A stretch of DNA of 64,000 bases from J027 sp034437655 (lineage in GTDB: Bacteria > Chloroflexota > Anaerolineae > Aggregatilineales > J027), in NCBI GenBank assembly GCA_034437655.1, contig DAOTTU010000103.1, positions 1 through 64,000 on the forward strand, written 5' to 3'. A program made the position numbers and the translations under genes. This document shows, in pieces, positions 1-9,147 of this stretch; the stretch's first letter is position 1, and every line of letters starts with the position of its first letter. The notes beneath the pieces are model-generated. The model worked only from the letters and a program-made list of their open reading frames with translations. It did not search any database and was not told the origin of the DNA.

Positions 1-150
1 TTTTTCCTGATCGCAATTGTTCTCGCTGTCTTTGGATTTGGTGGGCTTGCTGGCGCAGCTTCCAGCATCGCGCAACTACTGTTTGTCGGCTTTCTTGTAC
101 TGGCAGTGGTGGTCCTGATTACGGGGCGCGGCGGCGAACTGCTCACATAA
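1..150 (+). CDS. DUF1328 (YtjA-type) small membrane protein, 3' part only
   Basis: The first 49 codons of the window are open in frame 1 and end in TAA at 148-150; the start lies outside the window. The peptide has two hydrophobic stretches joined by a glycine/alanine-rich segment (FGFGGLAGAASSIAQLLF), which is the signature of the DUF1328/YtjA family of ~55-65 residue inner-membrane proteins. The function of that family is unknown. Only about a dozen N-terminal residues should be missing. A good intrinsic terminator follows 40 bases downstream. Confidence 0.75.
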   Translation, partial: FFLIAIVLAVFGFGGLAGAASSIAQLLFVGFLVLAVVVLITGRGGELLT

Positions 151-190
151 TAGCACCGTAAGCTACAAGTCTCATCTAAACAGCAGAAAG

Positions 191-220
191 AGCATCCCTG
201 TATCGGGTGCTTTTTGTTTT
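191..220 (+). terminator. Rho-independent terminator after the DUF1328 gene
   Basis: AGCATCC (191-197) pairs with GGGTGCT (205-211), one G-U pair included, around a 7-base loop and is followed directly by TTTTGTTTT. It sits between the DUF1328 stop and the convergent methyltransferase gene. Confidence 0.75.
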
Positions 221-262
221 AGCGTCACCCTTTCAAACACGATGGCTACAATATCAGAAACT

Positions 263-1063
263 CTATTCCGCGGCTGTGCCTTTTGGTGTGCCGATGAGAT
301 ATAATACGGGTAAAGGGCTGAAACGTTCACGGGTGCGGCCGATTTGCCAGTCGTAACCCTCATGCCCTTCGACTTCGTTCACCAGCGATTCCATTTCTCT
401 CACAGAATAAGTCCGCCAACACGAGACGACTCCATCAAAGAGCAACACCACTGGCAACACGGGTAACAGGTAGGTCAGCGGGATATACTGCCAGCGAAAA
501 GGGCGCACAAACGGGATGGCCACGAGCCCCCACAGCAGTGAAGTCAGCCCGATAAACAGCATTGTTGGCAAGGTGCGTTCTGTGAGTTCGAAGATGGCAA
601 TGCTTTTGCGCTCAGTGACAGCGTTTTGCAAGATGGCACGGGCGTCGTCTGGCTCAAAATGATGAAAGCTGGCGAAAGATGTCCGTAGCCCATCCAATTC
701 TGAGGGGACTTGTTGTGCGTCGACGGGGATTGTGTGGTAATGCGTCGGTAGGCTGATGGCGTCTTCAATTACGCGGAAAGCGTCGGCGTTTGGGTATTTG
801 TCTGTAAGGGTCAAAGTTTCCAACGCCGGGACATTAGCTTGCATGGCAGGGGCCAGGTGTACCCACGGGCCACCCGACCCGGCACATAAATCAACAATCT
901 GGCGGCTGCCGGTTTGCTGTAGCACTGTGGTCAGCTTGCCAGTGATAGCGTTGTAGGCCGGCAGCGTGTTCGAAATAAACTGAATGATGCCTGTGATGCC
1001 GTTGCGCACAATAGAGGGGCACCACGGTTGTTCGTGTATTTCAAACAGATGGCGGCGGGCCAT
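263..1063 (-). CDS. Class I SAM-dependent methyltransferase with C-terminal membrane segments
   Basis: 266 residues. The N-terminal half holds a Rossmann-type SAM-binding motif, VDLCAGSGGPWVHLA (about residues 57-71), followed by an acidic strand end (LTLTDKYPNA) as in class I methyltransferases. The C-terminal third has two or three hydrophobic segments (about 168-215), so the enzyme is probably held at the cytoplasmic membrane with its catalytic domain inside. The substrate cannot be read from the sequence. The start is supported by AAGGA nine bases upstream of ATG. It stands alone, converging on the terminator at 191-220 and followed on the same strand by no other gene. Confidence 0.75.
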   Translation of the reverse strand: MARRHLFEIHEQPWCPSIVRNGITGIIQFISNTLPAYNAITGKLTTVLQQTGSRQIVDLCAGSGGPWVHLAPAMQANVPALETLTLTDKYPNADAFRVIEDAISLPTHYHTIPVDAQQVPSELDGLRTSFASFHHFEPDDARAILQNAVTERKSIAIFELTERTLPTMLFIGLTSLLWGLVAIPFVRPFRWQYIPLTYLLPVLPVVLLFDGVVSCWRTYSVREMESLVNEVEGHEGYDWQIGRTRERFSPLPVLYLIGTPKGTAAE

Positions 1064-1114
1064 GGATGTGCATCCTTATGAATTGATAAGCGGGTAGCGT
1101 GCCGCTATGCTGAA

Positions 1115-1533
1115 TTATGGCGCGGCCGGTGCGTGTTGCAACAATACCTCACGTGAGATGGTGCCGTCGCTGGCGTGGATATAATCAGCACACTGTTCCC
1201 AGCTATTGTGATAGCGCACTGGTGCATTTGCCAGCTTGAAAACAACCGACGATAGGAAGCTAACGATCTGGTTAGCACCGACAAGGTTGATTTGCCCGAG
1301 GTTAGGGTGCGACATGTGATCAATTTCGCGACGGATCGCCATGGGGTTGCTGCTGACCTTCATCTTGCGTACATCTGCACAGATAAACACCGGGGCGGTG
1401 CCTTCGTCGAGCATCTTCAGGACAGCGGTATCAAACTCTTTGAAGGTGGGAACTGGGCTTCACCTTCGAAGTCGACCATAATTGCACGCTGTGGAACGAT
1501 CCACCAAATTCTAAAATTATCATACTGTTGCAT
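1115..1533 (-). pseudogene. STAS/SpoIIAA-like small protein, interrupted by a frameshift
   Basis: The N-terminal part reads from ATG at 1533 (MQQYDNFRIWWIVPQRAI...), with GGAGGG a dozen bases upstream. The C-terminal part continues in another frame as KEFDTAVLKMLDEGTAPVFI and ends at 1115. Joined, they give about 138 residues with the pattern of a STAS/SpoIIAA-like family common in Chloroflexota: a strand, then LDEGTAPV-x-DVR, then GQINLVGANQIVSFLSSVVF, then a C-terminal helix. One missing base within roughly 1440-1460 restores the frame. Either the gene is a recent pseudogene or the assembly lacks one base. Proteins of this type are assumed to act in regulation; no substrate is known. Confidence 0.6.
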
Positions 1534-1743
1534 CGCCAGAAGTCCCTCCCACATGTTTATTTTAGTACTTGCTAGAGTGCAATATTTACCCAGGACACTC
1601 TAACATTATGAATGAGGTCTAATGTTTTGGCAAGGTTTGATTGAGATTAAGTAAAGATTGTATTAAGTTCGCAACCTGTGCTCGTGCTTGTTCCACATGG
1701 AGCGCAACGTAGAATAATTAAGATAATACACTATGGGGCAGAG

Positions 1744-3027
1744 CTACATCGGTGAATGCCGGGGTAGTGTTACGAAAAAGGTGGTGCCACGCGGGCTTGT
1801 GGTGAAGCGAATGTCGCCGTTGTGGGCTTCTGCGGCGAGTTTGGCAATGCTCAAGCCAACGCCTGTCCCAGATTCGGACTGGACGTTGCTGCCCCGGTAG
1901 AACATATCAAAAATGTGCTTTTGATCGTCCGGCGGAATGCCATGCCCCTTATCTTGAATAGCCAGTGTTACCCACTCTGCTTCGGCGACAACCCGGCACT
2001 CAACGGTGGCGGATGAATATTTCAGCGCATTTTCCAGTAGGTTGATCATAATGCGGTTCAGCAGGCGTTGGTCCCACGTGACAGGCTCCTGCGGGCGGCA
2101 ATCCTGAAGGTTCAACTGAAGGCGCTCCTCTGGATGCAGTTTGTGAAGGTCTTCAATCACCTGGTGTATGTAGGCAACCGCATCGAAGGAGGTTGGCATG
2201 ATTGAGGAATCTTTCCCGCTTGTCTGCTGCGCCACCACAATGTCATTCACCAAACCGTTCAAATGCCACAGATGATTGCGGATGGTGTTGAATTGTTGCG
2301 CCAGTTCATCGGTAGTCAACTGGTCACGAAAGTGTTCTAATAGCTCGAGTGTCGTCATAATCACTGACAGGGGGGTTCGAAACTCGTGCGAGATCACCGA
2401 GATCAGCCGTGTTTTGAGCTCGTTTAGCTCCTGTTCACGGTGCAAATACGTCTGCATAGATGTTTCAGCCCGTTTGATCGCATCAATATTGGTGATGGCC
2501 GTGCGGTAGAGGATTTTGTTTCCAGCGTGGCGCAAGTCACTGCTTAGTTGCACGAAAAACGTGGACCCACTTTCATGCTGAAGCAGGACGGTACTGTGCT
2601 GTGGCTGTTCAGTTCGCAGGATGGCCCGTTCATGCAGATAGTATTGGTTGCGGTAGTCAGAATGTACGAAGTCGATGAACATAGCACCAATAAGATCTGT
2701 TTTTTCCAAACCCAGCATTTTGGTGATGGTTAGATTGGCATTCATCACCTCGAAACTGTCATTTGCTATCTGTTGGCAAATGATGTAGCCAACGGGGGCG
2801 AAGTCAAAGAGGTCTTCGTATTCGTGATGTGCCGCCTCAAGCTGCTCATGGGTGCGTTCAAGCTCACGGTGCTGCGTTTCTAGTTCAATCTGGTGGACCT
2901 CAAGTTCATGCACGAGCTTTGTCAGGTTTTGAGGGACGTCCTGAGTATGACGATCTCTTTGCTTGAGAATTTCTTCGGCAAGTTTTCGTAATTTATCGAA
3001 TTTTTGTTGAGAATGCTGGGAGTCCAC
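1744..3027 (-). CDS. PAS-domain sensor histidine kinase
   Basis: 427 residues, no membrane segment. It begins with a charged coiled coil (about 1-70, including LVHELEVHQIELETQHREL), then a PAS domain (about 70-190). A HisKA dimerisation domain follows with the phospho-acceptor in SHEFRTPLSV (His214), then a HATPase_c domain with N box NLLENALKYS, G1 DKGHGIP, F box FDMFYRG and G2 GTGVGLSI. All catalytic boxes are intact, so it should autophosphorylate in the cytoplasm in response to an unknown signal. There is no receiver domain or neighbouring response regulator. It is divergently transcribed from the kinase at 3212, whose first ~80 residues are clearly related. Confidence 0.9.
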   Translation of the reverse strand: MDSQHSQQKFDKLRKLAEEILKQRDRHTQDVPQNLTKLVHELEVHQIELETQHRELERTHEQLEAAHHEYEDLFDFAPVGYIICQQIANDSFEVMNANLTITKMLGLEKTDLIGAMFIDFVHSDYRNQYYLHERAILRTEQPQHSTVLLQHESGSTFFVQLSSDLRHAGNKILYRTAITNIDAIKRAETSMQTYLHREQELNELKTRLISVISHEFRTPLSVIMTTLELLEHFRDQLTTDELAQQFNTIRNHLWHLNGLVNDIVVAQQTSGKDSSIMPTSFDAVAYIHQVIEDLHKLHPEERLQLNLQDCRPQEPVTWDQRLLNRIMINLLENALKYSSATVECRVVAEAEWVTLAIQDKGHGIPPDDQKHIFDMFYRGSNVQSESGTGVGLSIAKLAAEAHNGDIRFTTSPRGTTFFVTLPRHSPM

Positions 3028-3092
3028 GATCTTTCCTCTGGCATGTAATGAGAGGTCGGGTCGATAAAAGGTCCTTGCAACATCATAAAAGA

Positions 3093-3121
3093 TTTTACTG
3101 TCGTCTAAACAACATTATAAT
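3093..3121 (+). promoter_or_regulatory. Candidate sigma-70 promoter of the PAS-GAF kinase
   Basis: A perfect TATAAT lies at 3116-3121 with a TTTTAC/TTTACT -35-like hexamer 16-17 bases upstream, inside the 184-base divergent region. It is about 90 bases from the ATG at 3212. Confidence 0.4.
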
Positions 3122-3211
3122 GGATATGTCCTGGTAAGTTAATTGGGTGCTTGGTGGTCTAAAGAAGTTGCTATTAACTTTTTCGGCTCAGCATACTGAG
3201 GGAAGTTTTTA

Positions 3212-5449
3212 ATGAGTGACAAACGTGGCAAATTCGAGCAACTCCGCAAGCAGGCTGAAGCACTCCTCGAACGCAATCGCACCTCGACCACCGATGGCGA
3301 CAATGAAATGGCCACGTTGTTGCATGAGCTAGCGGTGCATCAGGAAGAACTCAATTTGCAGAATGACGAACTACGGCGCACCCAACAAGAACTTGAGGCC
3401 TCCCGGCAAGAGTTAACCGACCTGTTTGATTACGCGCCAGTGTCTTACTTCGTGATTGACCAGGCAGGGATTATCCTACGTGCCAACTTAACAGCGGTTA
3501 CGCGGTTTAAAACCACGCGGGAGGCATTACGGGGTACCCCATTTGTAGAACTGATTGCGTTTGGTGAGCGTGATGTGTTTTATCAGTTTTTACGAACCCT
3601 TATGGGCGAATTAACACCGCAAACAATGGAAATGTGGTTTGATGACGGTAACTCGGCCAGTTTTTTTGGTAAGGTGGAAGGCGTTCTGGTCGATGAAGAT
3701 GCAGACCCTAAGACCTTTCGCATTTCAATTACCGACTTGACTGAGCGTAAGCAGTATCAAGAACGGTTGGAAGCCCAGATTCGCCTTGATGAATCAATCA
3801 TGCGCCAGTCCGACTTGCAAGAGATCATTGCGCTTGCGCTCTCGTCTTTACGACAGATTACAGGGTGCAAATATGCTGCACTATTGTGCTTTGACTGGGA
3901 AAACAAAATCTGCAAGCAGTATATTGAAGGTCGTGCCAGCGCGGATCAACTGCACACACAGTCAGCACCGCTTGACGCTTTTGAGCAGCTCTTTGACTGG
4001 GACGATGGCACGTCACGTCGAATTATTAAACGCCCTGATTTCTTGCCAGAAACGGTTCGCACCCAGTATCCAGCCCACATTTTTATACCTGTTTATGCCG
4101 CAGAAACCCTCAAAGGTGTCATCCAGCTTGGGGCACCGCATGTCGATGACTTACACGATATGGTAAGCCAATTCGCGCAGCAGGCTGCCATTCAGCTTGG
4201 GATTGCAATTCAACAGCATGAAATGAACGCCAACATTCAACAATACACCACAGATCTGGAATCCAGTGTTGAGGAACGCACGGCACAGTTGCAAGCCAGC
4301 CAGCAAAATGAACATGCGCAACGCTTGTTTGCCGAGGGAATGCTTGCCATTGTAAAGCAGATTAATCAGTCCCTTGATCTGAATCGTGTGTTGGAACTTG
4401 TACTCACCAACCTCGAAGACATCATCGATTATGACGGGGCACAACTGATTATTCTCAACACGGACGAGCTTGAACCGTCTGAAACAATTATTCTCTGCAA
4501 GGGCGATCTACAACCCACTGCGCAGCCCTCGCCCGAGGACTTTTCGCCAGATGCATACCCCGTGTATCTGAAGATGTCACGTTATCGTGAGCCAATACTC
4601 ATCAGCCAGGATGCGCACAAAGCTCTGACAAATCGCTATGCTGAGGATGACATTATTCAGTCGTACCTTGGGGTACCGATTCAGTCCGGGAAAAAGGTAC
4701 TCGGGTTTATTGAACTCTATGCGTCTACGCCCAATTGGTTTACGGGCGAGCATATGGCGCATCTGGACGCCTTTGCAGAGCAGGCTGCAATTGCCGTGAA
4801 GAACGCACGCTCGTATCGGCATGGTCAGGAGCTAGCGGCATTAGAGGAGCGACAACGGTTGGCCCGGGACTTGCATGATGCGGTCAGCCAGTTGATCTTC
4901 TCGCTGAGCATTATGGCCGAATCATTGCCCAATGCAATCCGCAAAGGTAATATGGACAAAGCCATTGATCTGGCACAAAACATCAAAACAATGGCGGCCA
5001 GCGCCTATGCCGAAATGCGACTGCTGTTACTTGAACTACGGCCAACGAACTTGCAGCAGGTAAGCCTCAACAAGCTCTTGAAGCAACTCGTGTCGGCTAG
5101 TCAGGGACGCTACGCGACGCTGCAAATTGATTTTGAGGCAGCAAGTGAATTGCCCCCGCTGGAGCCGGCAGCCAAGAATACGTTTTATCGCATTGCCCAG
5201 GAAGCACTTAACAACATTGGTAGACACGCCAACGCCACACAAGCCACCATTCGACTACAGATGCAAGACAGTATGTTAACGATGCGCGTAGAAGATAACG
5301 GTATTGGCTTTGACACGTCAACCCGTTATGCAGGGCACGGTTTGCAGATTATGCAAGAACGCGCCAGGGAAGCAGAAGCAACGCTAGAAATAATGAGCAC
5401 ACCCGGCAATGGTACCCAGATTATACTCCACCATGCCTTGAGTAGTTGA
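3212..5449 (+). CDS. PAS-GAF-GAF histidine kinase of the NarL-partner (HisKA_3) type
   Basis: 745 residues, soluble. Order: coiled coil with LLHELAVHQEEL (1-70), PAS domain (about 70-190), a first GAF domain (about 195-340), a second coiled coil (about 345-375), a second GAF domain (about 380-535), then a HisKA_3 dimerisation domain with RLARDLHDAVSQ (His555) and an HATPase_c domain with VEDNGIGFD and GHGLQIMQER. HisKA_3 kinases normally phosphorylate NarL/LuxR-type regulators; none is encoded nearby. The GAF domains could bind a small ligand or chromophore, but no conserved bilin cysteine can be assigned. Its stop codon is only five bases from that of the convergent CheB-CheR gene. Confidence 0.9.
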   Translation: MSDKRGKFEQLRKQAEALLERNRTSTTDGDNEMATLLHELAVHQEELNLQNDELRRTQQELEASRQELTDLFDYAPVSYFVIDQAGIILRANLTAVTRFKTTREALRGTPFVELIAFGERDVFYQFLRTLMGELTPQTMEMWFDDGNSASFFGKVEGVLVDEDADPKTFRISITDLTERKQYQERLEAQIRLDESIMRQSDLQEIIALALSSLRQITGCKYAALLCFDWENKICKQYIEGRASADQLHTQSAPLDAFEQLFDWDDGTSRRIIKRPDFLPETVRTQYPAHIFIPVYAAETLKGVIQLGAPHVDDLHDMVSQFAQQAAIQLGIAIQQHEMNANIQQYTTDLESSVEERTAQLQASQQNEHAQRLFAEGMLAIVKQINQSLDLNRVLELVLTNLEDIIDYDGAQLIILNTDELEPSETIILCKGDLQPTAQPSPEDFSPDAYPVYLKMSRYREPILISQDAHKALTNRYAEDDIIQSYLGVPIQSGKKVLGFIELYASTPNWFTGEHMAHLDAFAEQAAIAVKNARSYRHGQELAALEERQRLARDLHDAVSQLIFSLSIMAESLPNAIRKGNMDKAIDLAQNIKTMAASAYAEMRLLLLELRPTNLQQVSLNKLLKQLVSASQGRYATLQIDFEAASELPPLEPAAKNTFYRIAQEALNNIGRHANATQATIRLQMQDSMLTMRVEDNGIGFDTSTRYAGHGLQIMQERAREAEATLEIMSTPGNGTQIILHHALSS

Positions 5450-5454
5450 TCTAT

Positions 5455-8400
5455 CTAGGCCTCAGGTTTTTGTTCATGGATAACGACCATACCCCCGAGC
5501 CCGGGTTCATCATCTTCATCAAGGGGAACAAAGTGCAAGAGCAAGTCTTTGCCCGCCAGGGTGGTGTAGGTAATTTCTTGATCTTTTCCAGCTAATGTTC
5601 CGCGATAAAAGGGCTCAAGCATCGCCTGCCGTTCGGGGGGTACCACATCATAGAAATTCTTCCCTTCAATTGCTGTGCGCTCATAGCCGAGGCGTTCCAG
5701 CGCAGCACCCTCAGCGACGATGTAATTAAGATCATGGTCAAAAACGAGGATTCCAGTATTCGGTAAGTGATGGGCCAACCGACGGTACAGCCTCTCGCTC
5801 CGACGGAGTTTGTATTCCACCAGTTTTTGTTCAGTAATGTCATCATGTACTGCGATATAGCGTTCAATGTTGTTATGTTGGTCACGCACGGGCACAATAG
5901 ACGACAAAAAGTATTTTTCTTCGCCGTCTTTGCCAATAAAAGCCAATTCTCCACGCCAGATATTATCTCGAGAGGCTAAATCCCATATTTCGTCTACATT
6001 ATCATCGGATTGAGCGCGATTAAAGAAGAAATGTTGCCCGATAACTTCATCCTCTGTGTAACCCAGTTGTCTGGCATAATGCGCGTTCACATAGTCAATA
6101 TAACCTTCCGGGCCGGTAATGATCACGACTGTGAAGGCTTCTTCGAGAGCATTAGAAAGCACCCGTAATTCGTTCTGCGCATCTTTCTGGCGCGTGATTT
6201 CTGCAAACGTAATAATGACACCCGAAATGATGTTCTTCACCGTTCGGTAGGGTCGCATCCGCATCGTAAACCAACGCTCATCTGTGGTTTGTACCTCCTC
6301 CTCGATGGGCTCAAGTGTGTCCAGTACATGCTCGGCATTTTCAGTGAAGCGATCATAGCTAAAATTTGGCACAATGTGGGCAATCGGTCGCCCGATGTCG
6401 GTATCAATCAAGTTGATGAGTTGGGCCGCCGAGGGATTAAAGCGTTGAATATGCAGTTCCATATCTAAAAAGACAATGGCTACCCCAATGCTTGCCAATA
6501 GATTATTGAGGTCGTTATTGGCGCGTGAGAGTTCGTCTATTTTATTTTCAAGCTCAGCGTTGACAGTCATCAATTCTTCATTGATGGATTGCAGTTCCTC
6601 TTTGGTGGTTTCCAGTTCTTCGTTGGTACTTTGCAATTCTTCGTTGGAGGATTGCAATTCCTCATTGGCTGACTTTAGCTCCTCATTGGATGTTTCCAGT
6701 TCTTCGATAGTCGTCTGTAGATACTCACGTGTGGAATTGAGTTCCTGCTCTAGCTCAGTGACCTGTTGCTGGTGGGTCTTATCAAGTTCATCAATCGGGC
6801 TTGCCTCATCTGCATCGTCTGGCACGAGAAGTTCTTCGATTAATACCAGGATCAATCCTTGCACAGATGCAGGTTTGTATACCGGCCGTACAGTTACACG
6901 AACTGGCTTCGTTGTACCATTTGTGGCTACATGTAACCGTTGATGCACCACCGGGGTGCGGTTGGCAGTGACTTTGCGTACAGCGGTCGTGAGTGGGATT
7001 TTCAAGCCTTCACGCGCCAGGTTCAGCAGGTTGCTACTCGGTTCGCCGGTCACCATTTCAAGATATTTGCCAGTGCGACCGTGTGTGTACAGAATTTCAG
7101 CCCGCTCGTTGATGAGGATTGCTATCGGCACATGGTCATCAAGCAAAATGCGTTCGGTTACATCCCCTATGTTCATGCGTGCGCTACCCGTCATCTCGCC
7201 CGGCCCAGAGCGCATTTGCTGTTTCATAGGTGTCGGGCTAAAGTCAAATGTCGGCTGTGTACTTGTAACATCCAACTTCTGATAGATTTTTTGCCTGCGG
7301 TCGATCACATCAAAGAGTTGCTGATGTTCGCCCAGTGTTTCGGAAGTGCCGAGGAACAGAAACCCTTCTGCCTTGAGCGCATAGTGAAACAGGGGAATGA
7401 TCTTGCGTTGTAGTTCAGCATCCAGATAGATCAATAGATTGCGGCAACTAATCAGGTTAATTCTAGAGAAAGGTGGGTCTTTGGCGACGTTCTGGGTGGC
7501 GAAAATGACCATATCACGGATGTCATCATTGACGCGATATTTGTCGCCTTCGGCAATGAAAAAGCGTTCCAGGTGCTGTCGGCTTACATCAGCGGCGATA
7601 TTGTCGGGGTAGAGAGCCTGGCGGGCTTTTTCGATACTTTGCTGGTCAATATCCGTTGCGAAGACCTGTAAGCGATGACGATGACCGTTGTCCAGGGCGT
7701 ATTCCCGCAGCAACATGGCGATAGAATAGGCTTCTTCACCTGTAGAACAGCCACACACCCACACCCGTACATCATTTTCAGTCGGGCGGTCACGGAAGAT
7801 TTCTGGGATAACGTTATGTTCTAACACCGCGAAGGCTTCTTCATCACGAAAAAAACTGGTGACGCCAATCAAAAGATCTTTAAAGAGCGTATCGACTTCG
7901 ACCGGATTATTGCGCAAATAACGCAAATAGTTGCGGTAACTGTCGATTTGATTGACCGCCATACGCCGTTCGATGCGCCGAATGATCGTATTTTTCTTAT
8001 ACTGCGAAAAGTCATGCCCGGTCCGTGAGCGCAACACGATGAAAATTTTACGCACGGCGTCGGTATCATAAGGGGTACTTTGCACGGTGGCGTCGTTTTC
8101 ACGGCGGGTGGTGTGCTGGACATAGGCGGCCAGTTGTTCTGGCATTTCTTGCGGCGAGAGAATGAAGTCAGCCATATCTGTTGCAATGGCGTTGGTAGGC
8201 ATTCCGTCATATTTGGCGGAATCAGGCGACTGTACAATGGTCAGCCCGCCGACCTCTTTAATGGCTTTCATACCCAGGCTGCCATCACTGCCAGTGCCCG
8301 ATAAGACTATACAAATAGCACGGTCCTCGAGGTCTTCGGCCATTAACCGGAAAAAGAAGTCGATGGGGAGCCGAAAACCACGCGGCGCTTCAGGCTCCAT

Positions 8401-8733
8401 CAGGTGTAGTTCACCGTGCAGCAACGCCAGGTCTTTGTTGGGGGGGATAATGTAGACGTGGTTGGGCTTCATGCGCAGCGAATCAGTAACTTGCATCACT
8501 TTCATGCGGGTGTAGCGCTGAATCAGCTCAGCCAACATGCTCTCGTGGTTGGGGTCGAGGTGTTGCACCAGGACGAACGCCATGCCAGAGGTTGGTTGCA
8601 TATGTGTAAAGAATTTTTCAAATGCATCAAGCCCCCCTGCCGAAGCACCGATACCCACGACTGGAAAATCAGTTTCGGTTGAATCAGGCGTGTTATCTTG
8701 GGCCTCAGTGCGTTGTGGGTTCTCGTCTGACAT
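5455..8733 (-). CDS. CheB-CheR fusion with coiled coil and C-terminal PAS domains
   Basis: 1092 residues. A CheB methylesterase domain comes first (about 22-205) with catalytic Ser31 (GIGASAGG), His58 (LVQHLDPNHES) and Asp150 (SGTGSDGS) all present. A CheR-type methyltransferase follows (about 220-480), with CGCSTGEEAYSIAM as the SAM site. A long heptad coiled coil (about 645-745, repeated EELxSxNEELQS units) leads into three PAS domains to the C-terminus. Many CheB/CheR/PAS hybrids end in a histidine kinase; this one does not. No chemoreceptor, CheA or CheW is nearby, so a role in cross-regulating PAS kinases is likelier than chemotaxis. That role is inference. Confidence 0.9.
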   Translation of the reverse strand: MSDENPQRTEAQDNTPDSTETDFPVVGIGASAGGLDAFEKFFTHMQPTSGMAFVLVQHLDPNHESMLAELIQRYTRMKVMQVTDSLRMKPNHVYIIPPNKDLALLHGELHLMEPEAPRGFRLPIDFFFRLMAEDLEDRAICIVLSGTGSDGSLGMKAIKEVGGLTIVQSPDSAKYDGMPTNAIATDMADFILSPQEMPEQLAAYVQHTTRRENDATVQSTPYDTDAVRKIFIVLRSRTGHDFSQYKKNTIIRRIERRMAVNQIDSYRNYLRYLRNNPVEVDTLFKDLLIGVTSFFRDEEAFAVLEHNVIPEIFRDRPTENDVRVWVCGCSTGEEAYSIAMLLREYALDNGHRHRLQVFATDIDQQSIEKARQALYPDNIAADVSRQHLERFFIAEGDKYRVNDDIRDMVIFATQNVAKDPPFSRINLISCRNLLIYLDAELQRKIIPLFHYALKAEGFLFLGTSETLGEHQQLFDVIDRRQKIYQKLDVTSTQPTFDFSPTPMKQQMRSGPGEMTGSARMNIGDVTERILLDDHVPIAILINERAEILYTHGRTGKYLEMVTGEPSSNLLNLAREGLKIPLTTAVRKVTANRTPVVHQRLHVATNGTTKPVRVTVRPVYKPASVQGLILVLIEELLVPDDADEASPIDELDKTHQQQVTELEQELNSTREYLQTTIEELETSNEELKSANEELQSSNEELQSTNEELETTKEELQSINEELMTVNAELENKIDELSRANNDLNNLLASIGVAIVFLDMELHIQRFNPSAAQLINLIDTDIGRPIAHIVPNFSYDRFTENAEHVLDTLEPIEEEVQTTDERWFTMRMRPYRTVKNIISGVIITFAEITRQKDAQNELRVLSNALEEAFTVVIITGPEGYIDYVNAHYARQLGYTEDEVIGQHFFFNRAQSDDNVDEIWDLASRDNIWRGELAFIGKDGEEKYFLSSIVPVRDQHNNIERYIAVHDDITEQKLVEYKLRRSERLYRRLAHHLPNTGILVFDHDLNYIVAEGAALERLGYERTAIEGKNFYDVVPPERQAMLEPFYRGTLAGKDQEITYTTLAGKDLLLHFVPLDEDDEPGLGGMVVIHEQKPEA

Positions 8734-9147
8734 TGCGTCCTCTACACGTGGTTAATTCGTCTGCTTGTCTGTGTTACTGGCCGCCAGGAGCATAGCGTAC
8801 TACACTCACTGGTGACGTTACCTTCTACTTAAGTAGAGTCAAGCTATGATTGCATTGTACCGCATGGCGTGTGGGTTGCCAGTAACAGGTATCTTCGGAT
8901 TTGGCGCAACCTGCGCCCAGGAAATGTATGGCAGCGTGCTGTCTCTTCACCGGGGTAAATTAGACTGAGAAGAGAACCCTCTCAGGGGTTATGCTCTTTC
9001 GGATAGGATTTGGTAACGTATATAGTCGTGACTTATCAGTATCAAAGTTGGGACATCTGTTATAGTCGCGCTTATCCACTTGCCGTGATGACCATAATGG
9101 TATGGTTCCTCTCCGAAGACAACGTAGAAAAGTAAGGCAAACCGAAT
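8734..9147. other. Divergent intergenic region between the cheB-cheR fusion and lctP
   Basis: This 414-base gap holds the promoters of both genes. It contains the perfect 14-base palindrome listed separately and a near-repeat TATAGTCG(T/C)G around 9020-9070. I see no convincing small gene or RNA. Confidence 0.5.
8824..8837. promoter_or_regulatory. Perfect 14-bp palindrome, candidate operator
   Basis: TCTACTTAAGTAGA is an exact palindrome about 90 bases upstream of the cheB-cheR start. On the minus strand TTGACT abuts it at the position of a -35 box, with a weak TAACGT about 16 bases further on, so a repressor bound here would cover the promoter spacer. The binding protein is unknown. Confidence 0.35.

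Noticed and set aside
6500..6780. Repetitive DNA in the CheB-CheR gene as a CRISPR-like or tandem repeat array
   Set aside because: The repeats encode in-frame EELxSxNEELQS heptads typical of this protein family.
6476..6943. Serine-rich plus-strand reading frame inside the CheB-CheR gene
   Set aside because: The serine repeats are the reverse complement of the coiled-coil repeats, so it is a shadow.
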